Shown here piece by piece: positions 46,765 to 56,309 of a DNA stretch of 64,000 nucleotides. The first letter of the stretch is position 1. Every line of letters starts with the position of its first letter. The stretch covers positions 1-64,000 of the forward strand of contig CASFCK010000008.1 in NCBI GenBank assembly GCA_949293265.1, given 5' to 3'. The notes below the pieces were generated by a model. The model ran no database searches and was not told where the DNA came from. It worked only from the letters and a program-made list of their open reading frames with translations. The DNA is from an uncultured bacterium (GTDB lineage Bacteria; Bacillota_I; Bacilli_A; Acholeplasmatales; Anaeroplasmataceae). A program made the position numbers and the translations under genes.

Positions 46765-49700
46765 TTAATTAATATTAATCTCTTCTAATGCTTTAAGTAA
46801 TGGTTCTTTAAGAACATATTGATGTGTATTATCATATTCTTTTTCTGTGTTTGTGATTTGATATGCACCTTGTTCCCTAACATCAGAAAAATAATTAGAA
46901 TAAGGTCCATCTAAAACTTCACTTACAATAATCGCATCAGATATGATTGAATAAGCAATATTACTATTAATTTTCGTTAATGTATCACTATAATTTATTA
47001 ATTCATTAATATCATTAAAGCTTACACTGATTGTAAATTTTGAAGGTTCACTTTCTTCGCCCATTACAACCTTAATATCAGCTAAGAAGTTAGCTAGTTC
47101 TTCTTTACTAAATAGATTATATTGTAATTCGCTAGCTTCATAATCTTTAGTAATAATACTATAAGTACTAATATTATTATTAATCTCAGCCTCTTTACCA
47201 ACATATGATAAATAAGAAGTATTAAGTTCAGAATCACTAGTTTGAGCAATTGTTTGACTAATTATTTTTTGTGAAATTGTAGCTCTTAATGTATATGATG
47301 TAAACATATTTGGAGTTGGATTATTAGGAACTTTAATTTCTATATCCGTATTTGTTATTTCATTTATTCCTAAAAGACTTAAATTATCAAATATTGCTTG
47401 TAATTCAGTTGTTGTTACTACTAAATCATTATATATATTATGACCTATCGTTTCATTTTCTATAAATGGTAGATATAGAGCTAAATTACTATTTTCATCA
47501 ACGACTTGTTCAAGTAATTTATTAGAGATAGTTAAATAAACTATATTGCTTTCTTCTAAGTCAAGTACTGGATTTTTATTTGTTTCACTTGTAACTAAAT
47601 TACTAAATATTTGATCGATATCAAAATGAATTGTACTACCTTCACCATCTAATTGGAGTTTATCTGAGATATTGAATAAATTCTTTAATTCTTTATTTTT
47701 ATACCAACCACTCGCTTCTAAATCAGATTCGTTTGTTAATTTTCCTTCTGTTATTAATGCTTGTGGTTTAGATAATGCTTCAATATCATAAACATTATTA
47801 ATCATAGTAGCATGTAATACAAAGCTGTATAACATTTCATTTTGTAAAGATGTTTTATATTCTTTTTCTTCAAGTGTATCATTCTTTAAAACTAAAATAT
47901 TAGAAGCCTGTAAATTTTCTGAAATATAAGTCTGATAATTAGTTTTTTCAGTTTCTACACCTAAACCAAGCATCTTAAATACACTTAACATCGTCGTCAT
48001 TTCACTTCTATTACCGCTATCAATAGATGAAATTGTACCATCTTCATTACGATTTAAGTACCACTTTGTGTCATTTGGTATAATTGTGTTATTTTCTTCA
48101 TTATCTTCAAGTTCTAAATTGTCAACAATTTTAACTTTAAGAGTTTCTTCTAAGATATAAGAAGCAAAAATTGTATCAACCCTACCAACATATACGCTAT
48201 CAGCATAAGGATTGTTCGTCTTTTCGCCTAACACTTTATTTACTAAGCTTATTGCATCACTTAACTGATCGGCTAATTCGCTATCTTTACTTAAGCCTAA
48301 ACCATTTTCACCAAGAGCCGCAATCATTCGCTTCCATTCAGGTAATGTAATATAAATGTCATTACCATTAACATCAACTGCGTTAGTAAGATCTTTAATA
48401 TTTACATCACTTACAGATTCCCTAACTTTAGTTGCTAAAGTCAAGCCTAAGACCTTAGATTCATTAATAATCTCAATCTTAGTATTATTTGTTTTAATCT
48501 TTGATTCGTCATTTAAAGCTAGTACTATATTAGCTTCAATATTAATAGTATTTGGTTCTTCTTTCTTAACATCTAACTCTAACTCATTTAAGGCAGCAAA
48601 GATATCTATTATTTCTGATGCAAATGATTCAATTTTATCATAATTAGCTTTAAGTGCAGATTCAGTATTATTACTATATTTACCATCTTCTAATTCTAAT
48701 ACATTATCTTTATTATATTCCCCCGGAATATTAACTGCATTAGTTTGTAATATAGTATTAATTGTAGTAGCTTTTAAAACTACACTTTGAGCTAAAACTT
48801 CTTGTTTATGGGTTTTTTCATTTGCTATAGCTGCAAATTCTTGATCATTGTTATAGTCTTCTTTAATTACTACTAAACTATAAACTGAAACTTTTTCTTC
48901 AACTTTATCTTCAAATCCTTCTTCACCATAAATAGCACCAATTCCAGTCACATAGAATACATCCATAATATGGCTTAATTCATTGCGAGATGTAATAGTT
49001 AGACGGTTAGCTAAATCGGCTTCATTGTTTTCGTCCTTACTAGTTAACCACTTACTGTAATCTTCACCTTCTAAATAATCTGGAATAATGACTGGCATAC
49101 TACCATCTTCACCTAAATTTGAATAAATATTCTTAACTAAAGTATATTCTAGAATATTAGATTTTAATAAAATATCCCGTTTTTCCTCATATTCATTCTC
49201 TTTACCTGCAAATATGTTTTTAACCTTGACATTAATATTTTCTAATTGTGTTAAAACTGAACCATCTTTATCACTAATTCCTAAAGAATATTCTAAACCA
49301 CATATTAATTGATACCATTCTACTTCTTTAATATATTGATCACCACTATCACTATCAGTTTCTAAAGTACTACCATTTTCAGGAACATAAACTAAGCCTT
49401 TCAAATCTTCATTTTCTTTAATTAAATTAGTCATTGTTAAAGCTAATACTTTAGATTCATAAATTATTTCAATATTATAAAGATTTTCTTCTTCATTTTT
49501 ATCATTTAAGATTAAAATTTTATTTGTTAAAGCATCTTGGTCAAAAGTACCTTCAACTAATTCATTTAAATTAATTTCTAAAATATCAATTGAGTTTAAA
49601 ATATTTTCAAGTTCACTGTTTGTTTTCCATTTAGATTTTTCAAAATTATCGCCAAATAGATAATTTGGATCAGTTTCATCATCATATGATACATTATTTG

Positions 49701-52700
49701 TATATAATTTAGGAATATAGATAAATTGATTTGTTTTTCCATCATTAGCTATGTTATAAATAGTATTTATTAATGTAGCATATAAAATATTAGACTTTAA
49801 AACTACATCTTTATTATCAATTACATTATCTAAATTATAACTTAATTCTTTATCTTTAACTTCTAAAACAACATTTGCTGACTTTAAGGTGTTATATAAT
49901 TCTTCTTTATTAATTGCTTCATAATTAGTACTTTCATCATAAACAGATTTAGGAACTATAATTTTTAAATTATCTTGTTCTGGTAGTGTATTAATAACAT
50001 TAGTCATACTATAATGAAGAATTTTTGAAGCAGTCAATTCACAAAAATTCTTATATGAAATCTCAGTAAGAGATATATAATATTCAGGATCATTATCTAT
50101 TATTTTTTGAATGTCTAGTATTTTTTCATTATCTTCATTTTCTAAGGTTACAGCATTTAAAATTTTACTAAATTCACCAGTTTTACCAGTCCACTTTTTA
50201 ATGACTTTTTGATTATTTTCTTCATCATCAGTATATTTTAAATGGCTAGGTATTACTACCATATTAGCTACATCAGGGTTATTTTCAACTGTGTTTACAA
50301 TTAAACTTGATGCAGTAGCTACTAAGATATTAGATGATAGTATTTCATCTTTAACATCTTCTTCAGCTAATATATCTAAAACTGAATTTAGATCAGCACC
50401 TATTTGTTCAAAATCTTCAATTTCATTGTCGATAAATCTTTGAGTTAATGTTGTGGCTGGTTTAATTAAAGCTGTAATAGATTCCTTTTTAATAATATTT
50501 ATGTCATCTATAACTTCATATTCTTCTTGTGGTATTAATACACTAATTTCATTAGTATCTATATTATCTAAAACTAAACTTGTTGTATAATGTAAGAATT
50601 TAGAATTAAAGATGTATTCTAAAACTGATTCATTATTTTCATCATTAATTGGTTTATCTAATATTTTTAAAATATTATTTATTTTAACTAATGGTGTTTC
50701 TTCTTCAGTTTTAATAAATTCATCTAATATACCATTTCTAACTAAAGTTTTTAAACAGTTAGATAAAACTTTAAATTCACCATCTTTATCCTCTTCATTA
50801 CCCCATTTGATATCACGCGGCATTTTAAGATTGGTTACTTCAGTTTGATTTATTCCAGACACTAATGCATTTAATGTAGTGTCATATACTAATTCATACA
50901 TAAAGCCTGATCCTAATAATGTATTAACTGTATCAAAATCACTGATTTTAGTTGTTAAGTCATCATAAGCTTTATCAATTTCAGTAACATTTTCATAATC
51001 TTCTTTTAAAACTATATTAATAGCTTTTAAAAAGTCATTATTAGCCGCACCTAATAATTCTTTTTCAACACTAGTTGAAAGTACTAATATATCATCTGAC
51101 GTTTCAAATATAGCCTTAAAATCATCTAACCATTCAACTTTTATATCTTTAAATGGATTTTCTGAATCTATGTCTAATTCTTGATTTAAATATTCAAAAA
51201 CTGCATCTACACAACGATCTAAAACCCGATTGATCTTATCTTTCTTATTTTTAACTATTAATTCACCATCAACAAATTTATCTTCTTCATTATTTGTAAA
51301 AACAGATAATTGATTTAATGATTCACTGATTGGTGAAACAATATTTAAAGATACGTTTAAAAGACCAACTTTATAACTTGAAGTTTCTTTATTTTCATTT
51401 ACTTCAATATAATCTAGCGTATCAAATATTTCATTAGCACTATCAACGACACCATGTAATAATAACTTACAATCCCCAAATGTCACTAAATCAGCTGGAC
51501 TTATGTAATCAGGATTATTTTTATCTTCAATAAAGATATTACTAACAACATCAATTAATGGATCATCTTTTTCTAAACCCATAGATACTAATAATGTATC
51601 AGCATTAGCAACAACTGTACCAATTGTTACTTTTAGTAAGTTATTAACAACTACTGAGCCTTCATAACTATCAATTAAATATAGTAGGGCTTCTTCAAAT
51701 GTTCTTTGTTCACCAGCATATTCTATTTTAGTTTCACTTTCAAATAAATCAGCAATTGTGTCTAAAACTTCATCTGAATTATTCCCTTTTAAGAAATCAT
51801 TAGCTATAGCCTCTCCACCATATGCATTAAATAAATCAAGCATATCTTGAGCTAAACCAGTAAAAGCCATAATTTCTTCAGTTGCATAAACAACTTCACC
51901 ATTATAATCATATTTTGCTTGTAAAACTGAATTAGCAAAGAACATATAAAAAGGAACATCGTTAATATTTACATCATTAAATAATTTTAATATTCCACTA
52001 TCTCCAAATTCACGAACATAATTATCAATATCATAAATATCGCTTAATGTACTATCCGTAAATTTAGAATCTTTTACTTCTCTGCCCGCTGTAAGAATAT
52101 ATATGCTTGTTGCTAATACGCTAATAGATACAGTAGCTATTATTGCGCCTCTTACAGCACCGACTAAAGATCCTAATAATCTATGTTTAGAATACTTTTT
52201 ACCTCTAGCAAGACATTTCTTTTTATATTTACCTTCTCTAAAAAATGGAAGATATACAATTAGCCATAATAGTATTTTAAATACAATATAAACTAATAAA
52301 CAAACAAGAAATACGACTAATCGTAATCCCCATTCGCCAATAACATTAGCTAATTGATAATATTCAATTGGAACATTTTCTATACCATCAAATGATTCAA
52401 CAATAAGTTTAAATACATAAGTTGAAAGTGAATCAACTAAATTAACTTCAGATGCGGTAATATTAGTGCCAAAAATTGCATTAAAATCATCAGGCATATT
52501 GACACCAAGTTCAGCATCTAAATTTGAGCCAAACATTTGATATAAAAGTTTTCCACCATTAGCAGTTAATATTACAAAGACTATTATAGATAATATTAAT
52601 GCTACTATCATAAGTGTAAATTGGATAATGCCTTTTCTAAAACCTTTCATTAAACCTCTTATTGTCCAAGTGACAATTATAGCAAAAAATAATATCGTTG

Positions 52701-52758
52701 GTATAAGCATAATCCAAGATTTATTGTTTTCTAAAAACGAAACAATTTGTTCTAACAT
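46765..52758 (-). CDS. giant CvpA-like membrane protein with long degenerate repeat region
   Basis: About 1997 residues. The first 225 look like a CvpA (colicin V production) domain: helices at about 12-34, 43-65, 140-170 and 198-222, with TIRGLMKGFRKGIIQ and RLLGSLVGAVRGAIIATVSISV matching family signatures. The rest, about 1770 acidic residues, should face outside. From about residue 700 it carries roughly a dozen degenerate units beginning with a Ser-x-(I/V)-L-x-x-T helix (e.g. SNILEYTLVKNI, SKVLGLTLATKV, SYILEETLKVKI) followed by a P-containing strand. Start: ATG at 52758 with GAGGG upstream; the ATG six codons earlier overlaps that site. CvpA proteins are normally about 160-200 residues. 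Function unknown; envelope scaffold or adhesion is an inference. Confidence 0.7.
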   Translation of the reverse strand: MLEQIVSFLENNKSWIMLIPTILFFAIIVTWTIRGLMKGFRKGIIQFTLMIVALILSIIVFVILTANGGKLLYQMFGSNLDAELGVNMPDDFNAIFGTNITASEVNLVDSLSTYVFKLIVESFDGIENVPIEYYQLANVIGEWGLRLVVFLVCLLVYIVFKILLWLIVYLPFFREGKYKKKCLARGKKYSKHRLLGSLVGAVRGAIIATVSISVLATSIYILTAGREVKDSKFTDSTLSDIYDIDNYVREFGDSGILKLFNDVNINDVPFYMFFANSVLQAKYDYNGEVVYATEEIMAFTGLAQDMLDLFNAYGGEAIANDFLKGNNSDEVLDTIADLFESETKIEYAGEQRTFEEALLYLIDSYEGSVVVNNLLKVTIGTVVANADTLLVSMGLEKDDPLIDVVSNIFIEDKNNPDYISPADLVTFGDCKLLLHGVVDSANEIFDTLDYIEVNENKETSSYKVGLLNVSLNIVSPISESLNQLSVFTNNEEDKFVDGELIVKNKKDKINRVLDRCVDAVFEYLNQELDIDSENPFKDIKVEWLDDFKAIFETSDDILVLSTSVEKELLGAANNDFLKAINIVLKEDYENVTEIDKAYDDLTTKISDFDTVNTLLGSGFMYELVYDTTLNALVSGINQTEVTNLKMPRDIKWGNEEDKDGEFKVLSNCLKTLVRNGILDEFIKTEEETPLVKINNILKILDKPINDENNESVLEYIFNSKFLHYTTSLVLDNIDTNEISVLIPQEEYEVIDDINIIKKESITALIKPATTLTQRFIDNEIEDFEQIGADLNSVLDILAEEDVKDEILSSNILVATASSLIVNTVENNPDVANMVVIPSHLKYTDDEENNQKVIKKWTGKTGEFSKILNAVTLENEDNEKILDIQKIIDNDPEYYISLTEISYKNFCELTASKILHYSMTNVINTLPEQDNLKIIVPKSVYDESTNYEAINKEELYNTLKSANVVLEVKDKELSYNLDNVIDNKDVVLKSNILYATLINTIYNIANDGKTNQFIYIPKLYTNNVSYDDETDPNYLFGDNFEKSKWKTNSELENILNSIDILEINLNELVEGTFDQDALTNKILILNDKNEEENLYNIEIIYESKVLALTMTNLIKENEDLKGLVYVPENGSTLETDSDSGDQYIKEVEWYQLICGLEYSLGISDKDGSVLTQLENINVKVKNIFAGKENEYEEKRDILLKSNILEYTLVKNIYSNLGEDGSMPVIIPDYLEGEDYSKWLTSKDENNEADLANRLTITSRNELSHIMDVFYVTGIGAIYGEEGFEDKVEEKVSVYSLVVIKEDYNNDQEFAAIANEKTHKQEVLAQSVVLKATTINTILQTNAVNIPGEYNKDNVLELEDGKYSNNTESALKANYDKIESFASEIIDIFAALNELELDVKKEEPNTINIEANIVLALNDESKIKTNNTKIEIINESKVLGLTLATKVRESVSDVNIKDLTNAVDVNGNDIYITLPEWKRMIAALGENGLGLSKDSELADQLSDAISLVNKVLGEKTNNPYADSVYVGRVDTIFASYILEETLKVKIVDNLELEDNEENNTIIPNDTKWYLNRNEDGTISSIDSGNRSEMTTMLSVFKMLGLGVETEKTNYQTYISENLQASNILVLKNDTLEEKEYKTSLQNEMLYSFVLHATMINNVYDIEALSKPQALITEGKLTNESDLEASGWYKNKELKNLFNISDKLQLDGEGSTIHFDIDQIFSNLVTSETNKNPVLDLEESNIVYLTISNKLLEQVVDENSNLALYLPFIENETIGHNIYNDLVVTTTELQAIFDNLSLLGINEITNTDIEIKVPNNPTPNMFTSYTLRATISQKIISQTIAQTSDSELNTSYLSYVGKEAEINNNISTYSIITKDYEASELQYNLFSKEELANFLADIKVVMGEESEPSKFTISVSFNDINELINYSDTLTKINSNIAYSIISDAIIVSEVLDGPYSNYFSDVREQGAYQITNTEKEYDNTHQYVLKEPLLKALEEININ

Positions 52759-52880
52759 TTTACCACCCTCAAACATTTATAATATATGTATATTATAAAC
52801 TATTTTTATATGGTACGGTTTATTTTACACATTTTTTTCATATTACTATTATCTACTAATAAAAATAGCATAAATAATCA

Positions 52881-52909
52881 TTGCATTTATCTTTTCTTTA
52901 TGCTAAAAT
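52881..52909 (+). promoter_or_regulatory. tRNA-Trp promoter
   Basis: TTGCAT, 17-base spacer, TAAAAT, 18 bases before the tRNA. Confidence 0.65.
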
Positions 52910-52927
52910 TACTAAGTCATATGACAT

Positions 52928-53002
52928 AGGGGTATGGTGTCAATGGTAGCACGCGGGTCTCCAAAACCTTTAGTGTGGGTTCGAATCCTACTACCCCTGC
53001 CA
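52928..53002 (+). tRNA. tRNA-Trp (CCA)
   Basis: Acceptor AGGGGTA/TACCCCT, G73 and encoded CCA. The anticodon loop CTCCAAA holds CCA, which reads only UGG, in line with UGA being a stop. The first pair of the anticodon stem (27:43) appears to be C-T, with a G-T next to it, so that stem is weak. Confidence 0.95.
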
Positions 53003-53011
53003 TAGAAATTA

Positions 53012-53037
53012 TAGCCTAGTTAAGGGCTTTTTTTATT
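53012..53037 (+). terminator. terminator after tRNA-Trp
   Basis: AGCC / GGGCT stem followed by seven T and a further T-run. Confidence 0.7.
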
Positions 53038-53225
53038 TTTTAAAATCTAAAATGTAAACATTTTTAAATAAAAATGCGGTAAGGAAGAAAAAAAGGAAGA
53101 AAAAATTGGGGTTTTTTGAATGTTTATTTCTAATAATGGCTTAAAATCGATGTTTTTTGAATTAAAAGGAAGAAGAAAAAGTAGAAAACCATTTATTCTA
53201 AATTTTCTTGACAAATTATATTCAA
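53038..53225. other. gene-free spacer with purine-rich repeats
   Basis: No credible reading frame. AAGGAAGAAAAA occurs twice in tandem near 53083-53105 and a variant near 53169; GTTTTTTGAAT occurs near 53112 and 53151. These may be traces of a duplication. The right end of the accessory region begins about here. Confidence 0.4.
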
Positions 53226-53262
53226 TAATAAAATGCCACTACTTTATTAGTAATAGCATTAA
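53226..53262 (-). terminator. terminator after the LRR-methyltransferase gene
   Basis: AATGCCACTACT / AGTAATAGCATT stem (two mismatches or bulges) with T-rich flank on the minus strand. Confidence 0.6.
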
Positions 53263-53290
53263 TTATTAATTTCATTTTTTATTTTCTTAA

Positions 53291-55738
53291 CTAATTAATA
53301 AATACAAAGTCATTAGAATACACTTTAAGTCTTTTATAGGCTACATTTTGACAAATGTCATTTTCATTATTAGATACCATAATAAATTTTCTATTACCTA
53401 AGTCTTGCTTGTTTAATAATATAGTAGCTACTGCCGTTGTTCCACTACCAGCAAAGAAATCTAGTACTATATCATCTTTGTTAGTGCAAGCCCTTATTAA
53501 TTCTTCTATTAATTTAATTGGTTTAGGTGTTGAAAAATAGTTTCTAGTTTTGAATATTTTTGCTAGTTCATCTTTTGCTGAAGATGTTGTTCCAAACATT
53601 TTAAATATTTTAGGTATTTCAGTTAATTTATAATTTAATTTAGTGTGTTTTAAATATGGTTGTTCTATTTGATTAAATTTTACAGCTTTACTCATTTTAC
53701 ATATTATTATATATTCATATTTAATTTTCTTTTTATTAGGTTTTAATTCTTTGTTTATATCAAAAAATTTATTAAGTTTTTCCCATTTGTGTATAGAAAT
53801 TAAATCTTTTGAAAAGTAATTAAAACATACCTTTTTAATTGTTTTTAAACTGTTTTTATCAATATTAATTACTAAAAATCCATCACTTTTTAATAGATTT
53901 ATAGCAAGGTTAATTCTATCATCCATAAATTTATAATAATCATTATAATTGTCTTTATATTCAATATAGCTAATATTTGAATTATATGGTGGATCAATTA
54001 AAATAGCTTTAATTTTATTTTGATACGATTCTTGCATAGCTTGTAATGTGTATATATTATTTGACTCTATTAAATAATTAGTTCTTTCTTGTCTTTTATT
54101 TATTTTAGCATTAGTGTTCAATGTAACATTTTTGTCTATATAGCAATCTTTGTAACAAGATATATTTTTTAAATTCTTACAGTGAGCAAACGCCCATTCC
54201 CCGATATATGCAACTAAATCTGAGCAGTATATTTCTTTTAAGCTATTACAATTAGTAAAACAACTTTTTGAAATAATTGAAACATTATGCAAATTAATAC
54301 TTTCTAAATTTTCACACCCACTAAAAGCTCCTCTTTCTAATATAGTGACACTTTCTTTTAATGTCATATATTTACTTACTGCATTAGGAGGGCAACAAAT
54401 TATTTTTGTTTTATTTAAATTATATAAAATATTATTTTCAACATTAAAATTATTAGATTTATTAATAAATTTAATATTATCACATCCAACAAAAGGATTA
54501 TAACCGATCTCTTCTAAAGTGGTTGGTAATACAATTTCTTTTATGCTCTTACAATTCCAAAAAGCATTACGATTAATTCTTTTAACTGGTAGTAATTCTA
54601 ATTTATCTATATTTATTTTAGGTATAGCACCAATTACACTATTTATATATTTATCATAAATTATATTATCTTTAATTAGATAATTATTACTTTCATTATT
54701 AATATCTAAATTAATACAACCAGAAAATGGATTATTTTCTAGTTTTATAACTGTACTTGGTATTTCTAATTTTTCTAAAGATTTGCACAAATAAAATGAA
54801 TGTTTTCCTATTATTTTAGTGCCATATTTAATCTTAAGGTTTTTAATGTTACTATTTATTTTATGATATATTAACCGTTTATAATCTTTTGTATATAATG
54901 TATCATTTTCATAATTAAAATGTTTTGAACTATTAATTAGCTCTAAATTAGGACATCCAGCGAAAGGATTATTACCTATTTGTTCTACATTTTCTGTTAT
55001 TATTATTTTTTTTAAATTAAAACAATTATAGAAGGTGTCACCACCTAAATTAATTAATGAATTTGGTAATATTACTTCTTCTATTACTTGGTTGTCCCAA
55101 AACAAACCTGAAGCTAATGATATTACCCCTTCAGGAATTATTACTATATTTTTTTTGGCTAAATAGCTTGTTACTACACCATTTTTAATTATAAAATCAT
55201 TATCGTTAATTTCTTTAATATTAGAAAAAATATATGTATCTTTTTTTATTTTTCCTTCAAATAATCCATTATCATATATAATGTCATCTAATCCTTTAAT
55301 TTTAGTTCTTCTTTCAATTAAACCACTAACTAACCTTGATTCGTAGTAAATAACTATATATTTATTAGATTTAAATCTTATTATATTATCATTTACTTTA
55401 TTCCATTCAAAGCATTTAATATAAATACCATTTAAATATATATCAAACTCATTATTAAAGTCTAAAATTATCTCATTTGGTGAATATCCCATCATTAATA
55501 ATTTATCTAAGCATTCTAGAATGACAAAAGATTTGTGATTATCTAAAATAAATTTTTCTTTATTTAATATTGTTATTTTATTAAGTAAATTAACTTCTGC
55601 TGTTTGAGCATTTATTAATATATAATTATGTTGATATTTCTTTAGATAAATGTCTTTATCTACTTCTTCATAACCTAATGACCAGTATAGTGCCTCATAT
55701 TTCATATTTCTAGCTAATTTATAATCAATTATTTCCAT
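53291..55738 (-). CDS. nuclease-like / BspA leucine-rich-repeat / DNA adenine methyltransferase fusion
   Basis: One 815-residue frame with three parts. Residues 1-185: a domain with HKSFVILECLDKLLMMGYSPNEIIL and then DIYLNGIYIKCFEW, which resembles the N-terminal nuclease domain of some restriction-modification enzymes (SFVxLECxxRLLxxGY then ADI...IIECK), but with the E-x-K pair changed to K-x-F. Residues about 190-545: LRR_5/BspA repeats (VILPNSLINLGGDTFYNC, LEIPSTVIKLENNPFSGC, IVLPTTLEEIGYNPFVGC). Residues 549-815: beta-class N6-adenine (or N4-cytosine) methyltransferase with DPPY at 582-585 before FAGSGTT at 762-768, as in type III Mod proteins. No Res or endonuclease gene is nearby. There is no signal peptide. 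Start has TTGGAGA upstream and overlaps the kinase gene by 14 bases. The repeat array may act as protein-binding or recognition module. Confidence 0.85.
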   Translation of the reverse strand: MEIIDYKLARNMKYEALYWSLGYEEVDKDIYLKKYQHNYILINAQTAEVNLLNKITILNKEKFILDNHKSFVILECLDKLLMMGYSPNEIILDFNNEFDIYLNGIYIKCFEWNKVNDNIIRFKSNKYIVIYYESRLVSGLIERRTKIKGLDDIIYDNGLFEGKIKKDTYIFSNIKEINDNDFIIKNGVVTSYLAKKNIVIIPEGVISLASGLFWDNQVIEEVILPNSLINLGGDTFYNCFNLKKIIITENVEQIGNNPFAGCPNLELINSSKHFNYENDTLYTKDYKRLIYHKINSNIKNLKIKYGTKIIGKHSFYLCKSLEKLEIPSTVIKLENNPFSGCINLDINNESNNYLIKDNIIYDKYINSVIGAIPKINIDKLELLPVKRINRNAFWNCKSIKEIVLPTTLEEIGYNPFVGCDNIKFINKSNNFNVENNILYNLNKTKIICCPPNAVSKYMTLKESVTILERGAFSGCENLESINLHNVSIISKSCFTNCNSLKEIYCSDLVAYIGEWAFAHCKNLKNISCYKDCYIDKNVTLNTNAKINKRQERTNYLIESNNIYTLQAMQESYQNKIKAILIDPPYNSNISYIEYKDNYNDYYKFMDDRINLAINLLKSDGFLVINIDKNSLKTIKKVCFNYFSKDLISIHKWEKLNKFFDINKELKPNKKKIKYEYIIICKMSKAVKFNQIEQPYLKHTKLNYKLTEIPKIFKMFGTTSSAKDELAKIFKTRNYFSTPKPIKLIEELIRACTNKDDIVLDFFAGSGTTAVATILLNKQDLGNRKFIMVSNNENDICQNVAYKRLKVYSNDFVFIN

Positions 55739-56306
55739 TTAATTCTCCAATTCTTTTTAAGCATTCTTTTACAACTTCATCAACACTTAAATTATTAGTA
55801 TCTATAACAACATAATTAAGTTTCATAATTTCACAAAAATAAATCATTTTTTCATAAGATTTAACTACTAAATATGTTTTCTTTAAATCTTTATCATATT
55901 GGTTTCTTGTTCTTAATCTTTTACATATTGTTATAGCTTTAGCATACAATATGATAGTTAAGTCTGGTTTTCCCATCTTTTCAATTAATAGCTTATATAT
56001 ATCTAAATTATTTTTTGTTCCACTCCAACAATAATTTGAAACTATATGACGATCAGTAATTATATTTTCATTCTTAAATTTTTGATATAAATACATATTT
56101 GAAAGTCCGTAAAACCATGCTGTAAAATTTCTATTTAAAATTTCATTTACTTCCCTTGCTATTTGCCTATAAGCTTCTATCTTATTATCATATGGCAACA
56201 AGCAATGAAGTGGTTTTTCAACAAATTTTAAGTTTAATTTTTCAGCTAATATTTTACAAATTGTAGTTTTACCGACACCATCAAAACCTTCTATAGCTAT
56301 ATGCAT
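55725..56306 (-). CDS. thymidylate kinase-like (deoxy)nucleotide kinase
   Basis: P-loop dNMP kinase of 193 residues. The P-loop is GFDGVGKTT at 7-15, and the DRH motif (usual DRY/DRW) followed by SNYCWSG lies near 84, as in thymidylate kinases, with a basic lid LRTRNQYDKDLK near 130. It could be Tmk or a deoxynucleoside kinase. It starts 3 bases after the nrdD stop and overlaps the LRR-methyltransferase gene, so nucleotide supply and DNA methylation are encoded in one transcript. Confidence 0.85.
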   Translation of the reverse strand: MHIAIEGFDGVGKTTICKILAEKLNLKFVEKPLHCLLPYDNKIEAYRQIAREVNEILNRNFTAWFYGLSNMYLYQKFKNENIITDRHIVSNYCWSGTKNNLDIYKLLIEKMGKPDLTIILYAKAITICKRLRTRNQYDKDLKKTYLVVKSYEKMIYFCEIMKLNYVVIDTNNLSVDEVVKECLKRIGELNGNN

Positions 56307-56309
56307 AAT

